DNA of 22,145 bases from NCBI GenBank assembly GCA_910589425.1, contig CAJUSZ010000036.1, forward strand, positions 1-22,145, read 5' to 3'. The position numbers were made by a program, and so were the translations under genes. Source of the stretch: an uncultured Muribaculaceae bacterium. Lineage in GTDB: Bacteria > Bacteroidota > Bacteroidia > Bacteroidales > Muribaculaceae. This document shows positions 14,000 through 22,006 of this stretch, piece after piece (position 1 is the stretch's first letter; the number at the start of each line of letters is the position of its first letter). Under the pieces are notes generated by a model that ran no database searches, was not told where the DNA came from, and saw nothing but the letters and a program-made list of their open reading frames with translations.

Positions 14000-14090
14000 G
14001 GGGGCGTCGTTATCGCATGTTTTTTATCTGACTGTGAAACCAAGGGTTTTCTTTAACGAAATTTGTGATGGCTGTTAGGCGGAATTTTTG

Positions 14091-14098
14091 TAACTTTG
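14091..14098 (+). promoter_or_regulatory. Probable promoter of the rel/spoT gene
   Basis: TAACTTTG (14091-14098) is a perfect -7 box 33 bp before the ATG. No TTTG is found at 19-21 nt upstream; the nearest is at 14062-14065, 25 nt away. The site may therefore be weak or activator-dependent. Confidence 0.5.
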
Positions 14099-14131
14099 CT
14101 GTTTGACAGAATTATATTTAGATTTTATCCT

Positions 14132-16378
14132 ATGTCCGACTATCCACGCTATACACCCGAAGAGGAGGACCGAATCATCGAGGATGCCTACGCCGAGGTG
14201 TTGCAGGCCTATCTGCGCAGCAACCACCGGAAGAAGGTGGAGATCATCGAGAAGGCTTTCCGGTTTGCCAAGGAGGCCCACAAGGGTGTGCGCCGCCGGA
14301 GCGGCGAGCCTTATATCCTCCATCCCATAGCCGTGGCCAAGATTGTCATAACCGAACTCGGACTCGGATCAACGTCGATATGCGCGGCATTTCTCCACGA
14401 TGTGGTGGAGGACACCGATTATACGCGCGAGGACATAGAGGCTATTTTCGGCACCAAGATCGCCGATATTGTGGAGGGGCTTACCAAGATCTCCGGCGGG
14501 ATCTTCGGCGACAAGGCCTCGATCCAGGCCGAGAATTTCCGTAAACTTCTTCTCTCGATGTCGAGCGACATAAGGGTGGTGCTTGTCAAGATGGCTGACC
14601 GTCTGCACAATATGCGCACCCTCGGATCGATGCGCCCCGAGAAGCAATACAAGATCGCCGGCGAGACGCTCTATGTCTACGCTCCCCTTGCCCACAGGCT
14701 CGGCCTCTTCAAGATCAAGCAGGAACTCGAGGATCTGGCGTTCAAGTATGAGCATCCGCAGAAATATGCCGAGATAATGTCGAAACTCGAGGCCACCGCG
14801 AGCCACCGCGAGGAGATCGTGGAACAGTTTGTGAAACCCGTAAGACAGAAACTCGACGCCGCCGGCTTCAGATATGAGATCAAGGCGAGGGTCAAAAGCG
14901 CCTACAGCATCTATAACAAGATGGAGAACAAGCAGGTGCCTTTCGAGGAGATCTACGACATCTACGCTGTCAGGGTCATCTTTGAGAACGACGACGACGC
15001 GCTCGAGAAGATCCGCTGCTGGCAGATCTACACATTCTTCACCGACGGACACACCGTCCATCCCGACAGGCTGCGCGACTGGACCAGCACCCCGAAGGCG
15101 AACGGCTACCGCGCGCTCCATCTCACGGCGATGGGACCCGAAGGAAAATGGATCGAGGTGCAGATCAGGTCGAGAAAGATGGACATAGTGGCCGAACTCG
15201 GCTATGCTGCCCATTGGAAATACAAGACAGGCGTGTATGACGATGACGCCGAGCTTGACAAGTGGGTGAACACCATAAAGGATATCCTTGCCAATCCGGA
15301 GCCTGACGCCGTTGATTTTCTCGACACGATAAAGCTCAATCTCTTCTCGTCGGAGATATTCGTCTTCACCCCCAAGGGCGATCTGCAGCGTCTCCCCGCC
15401 GGATCGACGGTACTCGATCTCGCCTTCGCGATCCATACCGAACTCGGGATCCACTGCATAGCAGGAAAGATCAACCACAGGCTTGTGCCGCTTTCCTACA
15501 GGCTCGACTCCGGCGATCAGGTGGAGATAATCACATCCGACTCCCAGACCCCGCAGCCCGAATGGATGGAATTCTGCCATACGGCGAAGGCCCAGAACCG
15601 GCTCCGCAACATACTCCGCAAGGACCGCAAGGCGCTGGCCGGAAGGGGCGAGAAGCTCTATCTTGACTTTCTGGCCAAGCAGGGGATGGAGCCTTCCGAC
15701 GCGATAATGAAGAAGATCCTGGCCAACTACCGCCTGCCTGCCCCGTCGGATTTCTACATGATGCTCGCCAACGACGAGATCAACATCTCCGCCAAAAAGA
15801 TCAGGGAACTCGGAAAGAACCGCAGTTCGCTGATGTCCAAGTTGCTGCGCAATCCTTTCTCCAGCTCTTTCTCCCTGAAGAAGCCGTCTCTTCCTGAGGT
15901 TGCGGGCCGGAAGAAAAGTCCGGTCAACCGCAAGGAGGTCTATATTCTCCATCCCGACGGAAATCCGCCGAACTACCGTTTCGACACATGCTGCTCCCCG
16001 ATTCCCGGCGACGATGTACTCGGGTTTGTGGACGACGACGAGAATGTGGTACTCCACAAGGTGAGCTGTCCCAACGCCATGCGGCTCAAGAGCGCGTTCG
16101 GATCGCGGCTCGTGGCCACGCAATGGGGTGGGAAAGCCGATAAGTTTATCGTTACCATATCGGTCGACGGGATCGACCGCCACGGCATCCTCGAGGATAT
16201 AACCCAGACTCTCTCCCGGCAGCTCGGGGTCAATATCCGCGGCCTCAACATCACCGCCCGCGAGGAGCTGTTCCATTGCGATCTGACGGTGCAGACCGAT
16301 TCGACGGCGACGGTCGACGTCATCTGCCGCGAACTCAAGAAAATAAAAGATGTGAAAATAGCCAAACGGGTCTCCTGA
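14132..16378 (+). CDS. Bifunctional (p)ppGpp synthetase/hydrolase, Rel/SpoT family
   Basis: The enzyme makes and destroys the stringent-response alarmone (p)ppGpp on the ribosome or in the cytosol. The 748-residue protein has the full long-RSH order. First is an HD hydrolase with an intact metal site (SGEPYILHPIAVAK H64, FLHDVVEDT H89-D90, MADRLHNMRTL D156). Next is the synthetase (RVKSAYSIYNKM, DIYAVRVIFE, PKANGYRALHLT, KWIEVQIRS), then TGS (EIFVFTPKGDLQRLPAGST), a Cys/His domain (FDTCCSPIPGDDVLGFV...HKVSCPNA) and a C-terminal ACT domain (from about 670). Both activities should be functional. The start ATG 14132 lies 33 bp after the -7 box; the longer frame from TTG 14096 overlaps that box. 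The HD phosphodiesterase gene follows after 46 bp. Confidence 0.96.
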   Translation: MSDYPRYTPEEEDRIIEDAYAEVLQAYLRSNHRKKVEIIEKAFRFAKEAHKGVRRRSGEPYILHPIAVAKIVITELGLGSTSICAAFLHDVVEDTDYTREDIEAIFGTKIADIVEGLTKISGGIFGDKASIQAENFRKLLLSMSSDIRVVLVKMADRLHNMRTLGSMRPEKQYKIAGETLYVYAPLAHRLGLFKIKQELEDLAFKYEHPQKYAEIMSKLEATASHREEIVEQFVKPVRQKLDAAGFRYEIKARVKSAYSIYNKMENKQVPFEEIYDIYAVRVIFENDDDALEKIRCWQIYTFFTDGHTVHPDRLRDWTSTPKANGYRALHLTAMGPEGKWIEVQIRSRKMDIVAELGYAAHWKYKTGVYDDDAELDKWVNTIKDILANPEPDAVDFLDTIKLNLFSSEIFVFTPKGDLQRLPAGSTVLDLAFAIHTELGIHCIAGKINHRLVPLSYRLDSGDQVEIITSDSQTPQPEWMEFCHTAKAQNRLRNILRKDRKALAGRGEKLYLDFLAKQGMEPSDAIMKKILANYRLPAPSDFYMMLANDEINISAKKIRELGKNRSSLMSKLLRNPFSSSFSLKKPSLPEVAGRKKSPVNRKEVYILHPDGNPPNYRFDTCCSPIPGDDVLGFVDDDENVVLHKVSCPNAMRLKSAFGSRLVATQWGGKADKFIVTISVDGIDRHGILEDITQTLSRQLGVNIRGLNITAREELFHCDLTVQTDSTATVDVICRELKKIKDVKIAKRVS

Positions 16379-16424
16379 CCGGCGCTCCCCACCCTCCTGC
16401 CGGAAACCGAGACAGAACCGAACC

Positions 16425-18521
16425 ATGAAGAAGCTTATATCCAAAACCGCACTCCTGCGCATCGCGCTGCTGCTGGGATCAGTGGCCGTGATGCTGTTTG
16501 TCATGCCCAGGACAGACCATCAGTCGTTCACATACGAACTCAACCAACCCTGGAAATATCCGCTGCTCACGGCTCCGGCCGACATGCCGATCCTGCGTGA
16601 TTCCGCCTCGTCGAGACTGATGCGCGACAGCATCGACAAGTCGTTTGTCCCGGTGGTGAGGATGGACGACAATGTGGTCCGCGCCAATCTCCAGCGTTTC
16701 GCGACAGCCACGTCGGGAACCGTCTCCCCGGCCGAACAGGCATTTCTCTCGGCCCGTCTCAGGGAAGTGTACGGGACCGGGATCGTCGACAAGGAGCTGG
16801 CCGACAATCTGCGCGGACGCCAGGAGAAGACCCTGCGGGTGGCGGGACGGTCGAACGGCGACAACACGATCCACACGATCGACGCCTCGGGGATGATGTC
16901 GCCCGGACAGGCGTTCAACTATATCGACTCGGCATATATGGCTTCGTCCGGGGTCAGGAACGCCCGCCTCGGGGAAAACATCCAGAAAGCCCTCGGAATC
17001 AGTCTCAGCCCGAACATCGTGGTCGACACGGCCGCCGACTCCAAGCTGCGGGATCAGGAATACATCACGGTCAACGGGGCGCTCGGTGTCATCAAGAAAG
17101 GACAGCGCATCGTGGACCGCGGAGAGATAATCACCCCGCAGATATTCACCAACCTCAACACATATCAGGAGATCGTGAGCCAGTCGGCCGGCGACAGGGA
17201 GAAGCGCACATTCTTCATAATCGGCCAGGGACTCTACATCCTCATAGTCCTCGGGCTGCTCTATCTCTATCTGATGAGCTACCGCTCCACTTTCTTCTCC
17301 GACATACGCAAGATGACGTTTCTGATGTCATTCCTGTCCCTGTTCCAGATATTCGCCGTCGTCATGTTCGAGTATTTCCAGAGCGGGCTCTATCTGGTTC
17401 CGTTCGCGGCTGTCCCTGTGATAATAATGGTGTTCTTCGACTCGCGCACGGCCATCTTCTCCCTCCTTGCGTCGGTGATGGTTACAGCCGTTGTGGCCAC
17501 GTTCCAGTTCGAGTTCATCTTCTACGAGCTTATTGCCGGAATCTGCGCCACTCTCAGCATCCGCCAGCTCAGCAAGCGGTCGCAGCTGCTGCGCACAGGC
17601 CTGATCACGTTTGCCGCCTATACGGTCTGCTATTTCTCGGTGCTGCTCATCTCCGACGGAGATCTGCATAATTTCTCATGGCGGTTCATCGGGTCGGTGG
17701 GCATCAACTCCCTCATTCTCTCCTTCGCCTACATCCTTATAGTAGTGATCGAGAAGACGTTCGGCTTCACATCCACTGTAACGCTCGTGGAACTCAGCGA
17801 CATCAACAATCCGCTCCTGCGCCGTCTCGCCGAGGAGGCGCCGGGCACATTCCAGCATTCGATGCAGGTCTCCACGCTCGGCGCCGAGGCTGCCCGCGCC
17901 ATAGGCGCCAACACGCAGCTCGTCCGGACCGGCGCCCTCTACCACGACATAGGAAAGCTCGAAAGCCCGATATTCTTCACCGAGAACCAGCACGGGATCA
18001 ATCCCCATGCCGGACTCGATCCCGCCACAAGCGCGAAGAAGATAATCTCCCACGTAACCTACGGACTCCATCTCGCCCAGAAGGAGAAACTGCCGCAGGT
18101 GATCCGCGACTTCATCTCCGAACACCACGGGCGCGGGATCACACGCTATTTCTACAACACGGCGGTCAACCAGAATCCCGAAGGCGGGGTGGACCGTTCG
18201 GAATTCACATATCCCGGACCCAATCCGCGAAGCAGGGAGACCACGATCCTGATGATGGCCGACTCGGTGGAGGCTGCCTCGCGGAGTCTCAAGGACTATT
18301 CCCCGAAATCGATCGATACGCTCGTGGACAAGATAATAGAGTCGCAGGAAGCCGACGGCCTCTACAAGGATTCGCCTATCTCGTTCCATGACGTGGAAGT
18401 GGTCAAGAATACGTTCAAGAAAAGACTCGCCACGATCTATCACGGGCGGGTGGCATATCCCGAACTGAAGCGCCAGCCCTCCGGCGCCGGAGAGGATCAT
18501 TCCGACCAGCGGACGGTCTGA
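16425..18521 (+). CDS. 7TM-HD domain phosphodiesterase, PgpH/YqfF type
   Basis: The 698-residue inner-membrane protein has an N-terminal membrane segment (residues 9-27), a long extracytoplasmic domain (about 30-260), about seven membrane segments (262-445) and a cytoplasmic HD domain. HD residues are visible in PGTFQHSMQV (H478), ALYHDIGKLESPIFF (H507-D508) and ISEHHGRGI. Further family blocks are NPHAGLDPATSAKKIISHV, FTYPGPNPRSRETTI and MMADSVEAASRSL. The characterised relative PgpH of Listeria cleaves c-di-AMP to pApA, so the same reaction is likely but not proven. It lies 46 bp after the (p)ppGpp enzyme, in the same direction, and could share its transcript. Length and domain order are normal for the family. 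Confidence 0.92.
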   Translation: MKKLISKTALLRIALLLGSVAVMLFVMPRTDHQSFTYELNQPWKYPLLTAPADMPILRDSASSRLMRDSIDKSFVPVVRMDDNVVRANLQRFATATSGTVSPAEQAFLSARLREVYGTGIVDKELADNLRGRQEKTLRVAGRSNGDNTIHTIDASGMMSPGQAFNYIDSAYMASSGVRNARLGENIQKALGISLSPNIVVDTAADSKLRDQEYITVNGALGVIKKGQRIVDRGEIITPQIFTNLNTYQEIVSQSAGDREKRTFFIIGQGLYILIVLGLLYLYLMSYRSTFFSDIRKMTFLMSFLSLFQIFAVVMFEYFQSGLYLVPFAAVPVIIMVFFDSRTAIFSLLASVMVTAVVATFQFEFIFYELIAGICATLSIRQLSKRSQLLRTGLITFAAYTVCYFSVLLISDGDLHNFSWRFIGSVGINSLILSFAYILIVVIEKTFGFTSTVTLVELSDINNPLLRRLAEEAPGTFQHSMQVSTLGAEAARAIGANTQLVRTGALYHDIGKLESPIFFTENQHGINPHAGLDPATSAKKIISHVTYGLHLAQKEKLPQVIRDFISEHHGRGITRYFYNTAVNQNPEGGVDRSEFTYPGPNPRSRETTILMMADSVEAASRSLKDYSPKSIDTLVDKIIESQEADGLYKDSPISFHDVEVVKNTFKKRLATIYHGRVAYPELKRQPSGAGEDHSDQRTV

Positions 18522-18623
18522 TTCAATATTTTCGGCTTCCCGAACGTTATTCCTATAATAGACCGAACCATATCCGGCTTCCGGCCCAGGCCGCCGGAGA
18601 TTCCGGGACAAAACCCTCAGACA

Positions 18624-19160
18624 ATGGCTACAATTCTCGTGATCATAAGCATAGCCCTGTGGCTGGCGGCGATGGCCGCCCTGTTTCTGCGTCCGATAGC
18701 GGCTCCGGCGGCCAGCTACGCCGCCCTGCTGTGTCTCAGCTTCGCCAGCCGCGACGGGATCCCCCTGCTCCCGATCGGGAGCAATCTTCTGTGGGGATGG
18801 CTCGCGATAACGGTGGTGGTCATTATGTCGATGCTGATGCAGACGCGCGAAATGGCGTCCGAAAGGCGCGGGATGGGCTACATAGCCGGGGGAGCGTTGA
18901 CCGGACTGGCCGTGGGGCTGCTCGGATTCACATCCGCGGCGGGTCTCGGTATCCTTTACGGGATAATGGTCATATCCGTGGCCGCAGGGGTGTTTCTCGG
19001 ATTCCTGCTTTTCACGCGGACTCCCCGAGGCAGATCCCTGGCGCCGGGAAGCGGACATTTTTTCAGGTATCTTCTGGCAAAGGGATTCCCGGCGGCGATA
19101 ACCGTGATGCAGGCCGGCATAGCGCTTGTGCTTACCGTGGCGCTGCATCAGATACTTTGA
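18624..19160 (+). CDS. Integral membrane protein of unknown function
   Basis: The 178-residue protein is strongly hydrophobic with about five to six membrane segments: residues 3-22, 26-40, 55-71, 87-103, 106-128 and 157-175 approximately. A short basic/polar loop MQTREMASERRGMGYIAGG lies between the third and fourth segments, and RTPRGRSLAPGSG precedes the last. No known transporter motif is recognised. The gene follows the phosphodiesterase by 102 bp and precedes the DUF4919-like gene by 29 bp, so a shared transcript with the latter is likely. A longer frame in another register covers this gene, but it only continues the downstream gene upstream and is not a competitor. Confidence 0.7.
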   Translation: MATILVIISIALWLAAMAALFLRPIAAPAASYAALLCLSFASRDGIPLLPIGSNLLWGWLAITVVVIMSMLMQTREMASERRGMGYIAGGALTGLAVGLLGFTSAAGLGILYGIMVISVAAGVFLGFLLFTRTPRGRSLAPGSGHFFRYLLAKGFPAAITVMQAGIALVLTVALHQIL

Positions 19161-19189
19161 TAGTAAAAGAGTTAAAGAAACCGACAACC

Positions 19190-20044
19190 ATGATGAACAA
19201 GATAGCGATCATAGCCCTCATCCTCATCTCGATCATATCGGGCGCCGCGGCCTCCGGCCAGCAGCGCCGCGACATAACCGCCGCCGAGCGTGCCGCCCAG
19301 GCAAAAGCGGCCGGCAACAAGCGCAAGATCACCGTCGAGAAGCCCGATCTCGAGAAGATCCGCACCGAGACTCTCAATCCGCGCGGCAGATATTACTATC
19401 CGAAACTCCTTGAGAAATACTGGCGCAACGACACGACGATGACCAACGACGAATACAGGCATCTCTATCTCGGCTACATGTTCCAGGAGGACTACGACCC
19501 CTACCGCACGTCGCCCTATTCGGGACGCACCGACGAACTACGCGGAAAGACGAAGCATACGCGCGAGGAGATAGACACAATCCGCAAGTATGCCGAGCTG
19601 TCGCTGCGCGACAATCCTTTCGACCTGCGCCAGATGTCGTTCCTTGTCCACGTCCTGAAAGAGAAGGAGAAGAACATGAGCGCCAAGATCTGGGAATACC
19701 GTCTGGAGCATCTGCTCGGGGCCATCAAAAGCACCGGAACCGGTGAGGACACGGCCAACGCATGGTATGTGATCTATCCCGCGCATGAATACGACATGGT
19801 GCAGCTTCTCGGTTACGAGGCCACCGATGTGGACTTCATCGATCCCGGATTCGATCATCTGACAGTGGTTCCCGAACCGGAGACCGCCAAAAGGTTGCGC
19901 GACAAGGCGGCCAAAGGATTCTATTTCAACGTTACGATCCCCGGCGAGCAATATGAGCTTAAGCATCCCGAAGGGGAGGAGACGCCCGAAGCCCCGCCGG
20001 CTCCCGAAGCTACGGTCGATCCCGACGAGATCCCGGCTGAATAA
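19190..20044 (+). CDS. Secreted DUF4919-like protein
   Basis: The 284-residue protein starts with a signal peptide (MMNKIAIIALILISIISGAA, probable cleavage near AAA-SG), so it is periplasmic or exported. The conserved body resembles DUF4919 of Bacteroidales: YYYPKLLEKYWRNDTTMTND, EYRHLYLGYMFQEDYDPYR, an alpha-helical middle and a closing FYFNVTIPGEQYEL. The C-terminal 25 residues are Pro/Glu-rich and probably disordered. Function is not known. The frame stays open far upstream (to 18659), but only the ATG ATG at 19190/19193 gives a signal peptide, and everything before it overlaps the membrane-protein gene. Its stop codon overlaps an AAACNNNCTCTT copy on the other strand. Confidence 0.8.
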   Translation: MMNKIAIIALILISIISGAAASGQQRRDITAAERAAQAKAAGNKRKITVEKPDLEKIRTETLNPRGRYYYPKLLEKYWRNDTTMTNDEYRHLYLGYMFQEDYDPYRTSPYSGRTDELRGKTKHTREEIDTIRKYAELSLRDNPFDLRQMSFLVHVLKEKEKNMSAKIWEYRLEHLLGAIKSTGTGEDTANAWYVIYPAHEYDMVQLLGYEATDVDFIDPGFDHLTVVPEPETAKRLRDKAAKGFYFNVTIPGEQYELKHPEGEETPEAPPAPEATVDPDEIPAE

Positions 20045-20054
20045 GAGCTTGTTT
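20043..20054 (-). repeat. AAACAAGCTCTT copy upstream of slyD
   Basis: This is the exact reverse complement of the copy at 3353-3364, lying 33 bp before the slyD start. Because orientation differs between copies, a double-stranded DNA signal is more likely than an RNA element. Confidence 0.5.
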
Positions 20055-20086
20055 AAAAACAGACAAACGCAATATAATATACAAAA

Positions 20087-20665
20087 ATGGAATCTAAGGA
20101 AAAGAAAGAGAAAGTAGGCCCCGGCATGTTTGTGGCCTATTCCTACAAACTATATAACGAAGCCGATGGCTCGATGCTTTTCGAGGCAAAGCCCGAAGCC
20201 CCCGATGTGATGGTCTATGGCGTCAGCCAGGAGATAGTGCCAGGTCTGATCGCCGCCGTGAAAGATCTCGGCGAGGGAGACAAGTTTGAGGTAACGCTTC
20301 CTCCGGCTGCGGCTTTCGGCGAGCGCTACGAGGAGAATGTGGTAAGTCTCGAACGCGAGATCTTCGAGCGCGAAGGCGAGCTGGCCGACGAGGTGAAGCC
20401 CGGAGCCGAGCTGCCCATGATGACAGCCGAGGGCTACCGTATCCTCGGCCGTGTACTTGAAGTTACCGACAAGCATGTCCGCATGGATTTCAACCATCCG
20501 TTCGCCGGACTCACCGTTCGTTTTGACGGACGCATCGAGCAGGTGCGCGAGGCTACTCCCGACGAGATCAAACCGGCCGGCGGAGGCTGCTGCGGCGGAG
20601 GCTGCGGAAGCCACGGCTGCGATGAAGGAAGCTCCTGCGGAGGCGGCTGCTGCGGCAACTGCTGA
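20087..20665 (+). CDS. slyD: FKBP-type peptidyl-prolyl isomerase, SlyD-like, with Cys/Gly/His tail
   Basis: The 192-residue cytoplasmic foldase and chaperone has an FKBP core (GMFVAYSYKLYNEADGSMLF, IVPGLIAAVKDLGEGDK), an inserted chaperone (IF) domain (about residues 75-130) and the SlyD signature MDFNHPFAGLTVRF. The last 27 residues, from GGGCCGGGCGSHGCDEG onward, hold nine Cys, one His and mostly Gly. E. coli SlyD uses a similar tail to bind nickel and other metals. A metal-binding role is therefore likely; nickel specificity is inference. No -7 box is obvious in the 42-bp gap upstream, so it may be read from the DUF4919-like gene. It faces the aldolase gene. Confidence 0.92.
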   Translation: MESKEKKEKVGPGMFVAYSYKLYNEADGSMLFEAKPEAPDVMVYGVSQEIVPGLIAAVKDLGEGDKFEVTLPPAAAFGERYEENVVSLEREIFEREGELADEVKPGAELPMMTAEGYRILGRVLEVTDKHVRMDFNHPFAGLTVRFDGRIEQVREATPDEIKPAGGGCCGGGCGSHGCDEGSSCGGGCCGNC

Positions 20666-20699
20666 CGCGGCAAGGCTTTGATAACCACAAGTAAATGAA

Positions 20700-20733
20700 A
20701 ACTGGCGTTTCCACGGCTGTGGAAACGCCAGTT
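20700..20733 (-). terminator. Strong terminator between slyD and the aldolase gene
   Basis: Arms 20700-20714 and 20719-20733 form a perfect 15-bp stem with a 4-nt loop. On the minus strand TTTCATTT follows, so it mainly ends the leftward aldolase transcript. It lies 34 bp past slyD and could stop that transcript too, though no T-run follows on the plus strand. Confidence 0.85.
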
Positions 20734-20760
20734 GCGTTATGTCTATGTCGGTTTCTCCGG

Positions 20761-21759
20761 TCAGGCTTTGCCTTCGGAGCCGAGTACGTTGACGATCTTG
20801 TGCTTGTAGAGACGCTCCATCTCGTCGCGTGCGGGGCCGAGATATTTGCGGGGGTCGAACACCTCGGGATGGTCGTGGAGTTCCTTGCGGATAGCGGCTG
20901 TCATGGCCAGGCGGGAGTCGGAGTCGATGTTGATCTTGCAGACATCCATCTTGGCGGCCTTGCGGAGTTCGTCTTCGGGAATGCCGATCGCGTCGGGAAG
21001 ATTGCCTCCATACTGGTCGATCTCCTTGACATATTCCTGCGGAACGGAAGAGGAACCGTGGAGTACGATGGGGAAGTCGGGAAGTTTGGCCTCGACTTTC
21101 TCAAGCACGTCGAACGCCAGCGGCGGCGGAACGAGAAGTCCGGTCTTCGGGTCGCGTGTGCATTGCTCGGGAGTGAATTTGTAGGCTCCGTGGCTTGTGC
21201 CGATCGAGATGGCGAGAGAATCGACGCCGGTGCGTGTAACGAAGTCGATCACCTCCTCGGGGTCGGTGTATGTGTGGTGGTCGGCGCTTACCTCATCTTC
21301 GACGCCGGCAAGCACACCGAGTTCACCCTCTACGGTTACGTCATATTTGTGGGCATATTCCACCACTTTCTTTGTCAGGGCGAGGTTCTCCTCGTAGGGG
21401 AGATGGCTGCCGTCGATCATCACAGAGGAGAAGCCGTTGTCTACGCAGTCCTTGCAGAGTTCAAAGCTGTCGCCGTGGTCGAGGTGAAGCACGATCTGGG
21501 GCTTCTCCCAGCCGAGGGATTTGGCATATTCGACCGCGCCCTGGGCCATATAGCGCAGAAGGATAGGATTGGCATAGTTGCGCGCCCCTTTCGACACCTG
21601 GAGAATCACGGGCGATTTTGTCTCGGCCGCAGCCTTGATGATGGCCTGGAGCTGCTCCATGTTGTTGAAGTTGAACGCTGGGATGGCATAGCCACCGTGG
21701 ACGGCTTTGGCAAACATTTCGCGGCTGTTGACCAAGCCAAGTGATTTGTAATCAACCAT
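20761..21759 (-). CDS. fba: Class II fructose-1,6-bisphosphate aldolase
   Basis: This zinc-dependent glycolytic enzyme splits fructose-1,6-bisphosphate into DHAP and glyceraldehyde-3-phosphate. The 332-residue protein shows the class II marks: GYAIPAFNFNNMEQLQAII, IVLHLDHGDSFE (H92, catalytic D94, zinc ligand H95), VMIDGSHLPYEENLALTK, VEGELGVLAGVEDE, a second zinc ligand in ISIGTSHGAYKF, and a third in IVLHGSSSVP. INIDSDSRLAMTAAIR lies near the C-terminus. The length fits the FbaA-like branch common in Bacteroidales. It has its own promoter, a long leader of about 200 nt and a strong terminator, so it is a single-gene unit. The 349-residue open frame on the opposite strand is its shadow. Confidence 0.97.
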   Translation of the reverse strand: MVDYKSLGLVNSREMFAKAVHGGYAIPAFNFNNMEQLQAIIKAAAETKSPVILQVSKGARNYANPILLRYMAQGAVEYAKSLGWEKPQIVLHLDHGDSFELCKDCVDNGFSSVMIDGSHLPYEENLALTKKVVEYAHKYDVTVEGELGVLAGVEDEVSADHHTYTDPEEVIDFVTRTGVDSLAISIGTSHGAYKFTPEQCTRDPKTGLLVPPPLAFDVLEKVEAKLPDFPIVLHGSSSVPQEYVKEIDQYGGNLPDAIGIPEDELRKAAKMDVCKINIDSDSRLAMTAAIRKELHDHPEVFDPRKYLGPARDEMERLYKHKIVNVLGSEGKA

Positions 21760-21995
21760 AATTATTTGTATTTATGATGTTTAATTATTTTGCTACAGTG
21801 TCAGGGTGTGAGCTTCAGGCACACACGGTGTAAATATGGTCAAGGGAGTGTTCATTCTGGAAATCCGTCCGTTTCCGGCGCGGGTTGAAAACAAACACGC
21901 TCTTGATTCTTTACCTTGACTTCTGTGGAAACCTGGTTTGCGGTGCAATTACATTAGTTGATGCAAAAATAGCAACTTTTATCCATCCGGCCAAA
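21760..21995 (-). promoter_or_regulatory. Promoter and ~200-nt leader of fba
   Basis: Minus-strand TTTG (21992-21995), 20 nt and TATTTTTG (21964-21971) match the consensus, with a start near 21957. The leader contains an 11-nt palindrome AAACCTGGTTT (21929-21939), a copy of AAACACGCTCTT on the plus strand (21893-21904), and a short GTGTG/CACAC inverted repeat near 21810-21830. A leader this long on a glycolytic gene leaves room for post-transcriptional control, but I recognise no known riboswitch. Confidence 0.6.
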
Positions 21996-22006
21996 TGTTT
22001 CTCCCG

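Noticed and set aside
14369..16504. 711-residue open frame on the minus strand
   Set aside because: It is antisense to the Rel/SpoT gene, with no recognisable motifs and a low-complexity composition typical of a shadow.
17676..19187. 503-residue open frame on the minus strand
   Set aside because: It is antisense to the phosphodiesterase and membrane-protein genes; the His/Arg/Gly-rich translation has no domain.
18659..19189. Long N-terminal extension of the DUF4919-like protein
   Set aside because: It overlaps the membrane-protein gene in another register and would bury a clear signal peptide; the ATG at 19190 is the natural start.
20695..21744. 349-residue open frame on the plus strand
   Set aside because: It is fully antisense to fba, whose family motifs are unmistakable; long shadow frames are expected in GC-rich genes.
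21760..21963. Known riboswitch in the fba leader
   Set aside because: No conserved riboswitch core was recognised; only short palindromes and the 12-bp motif are visible.
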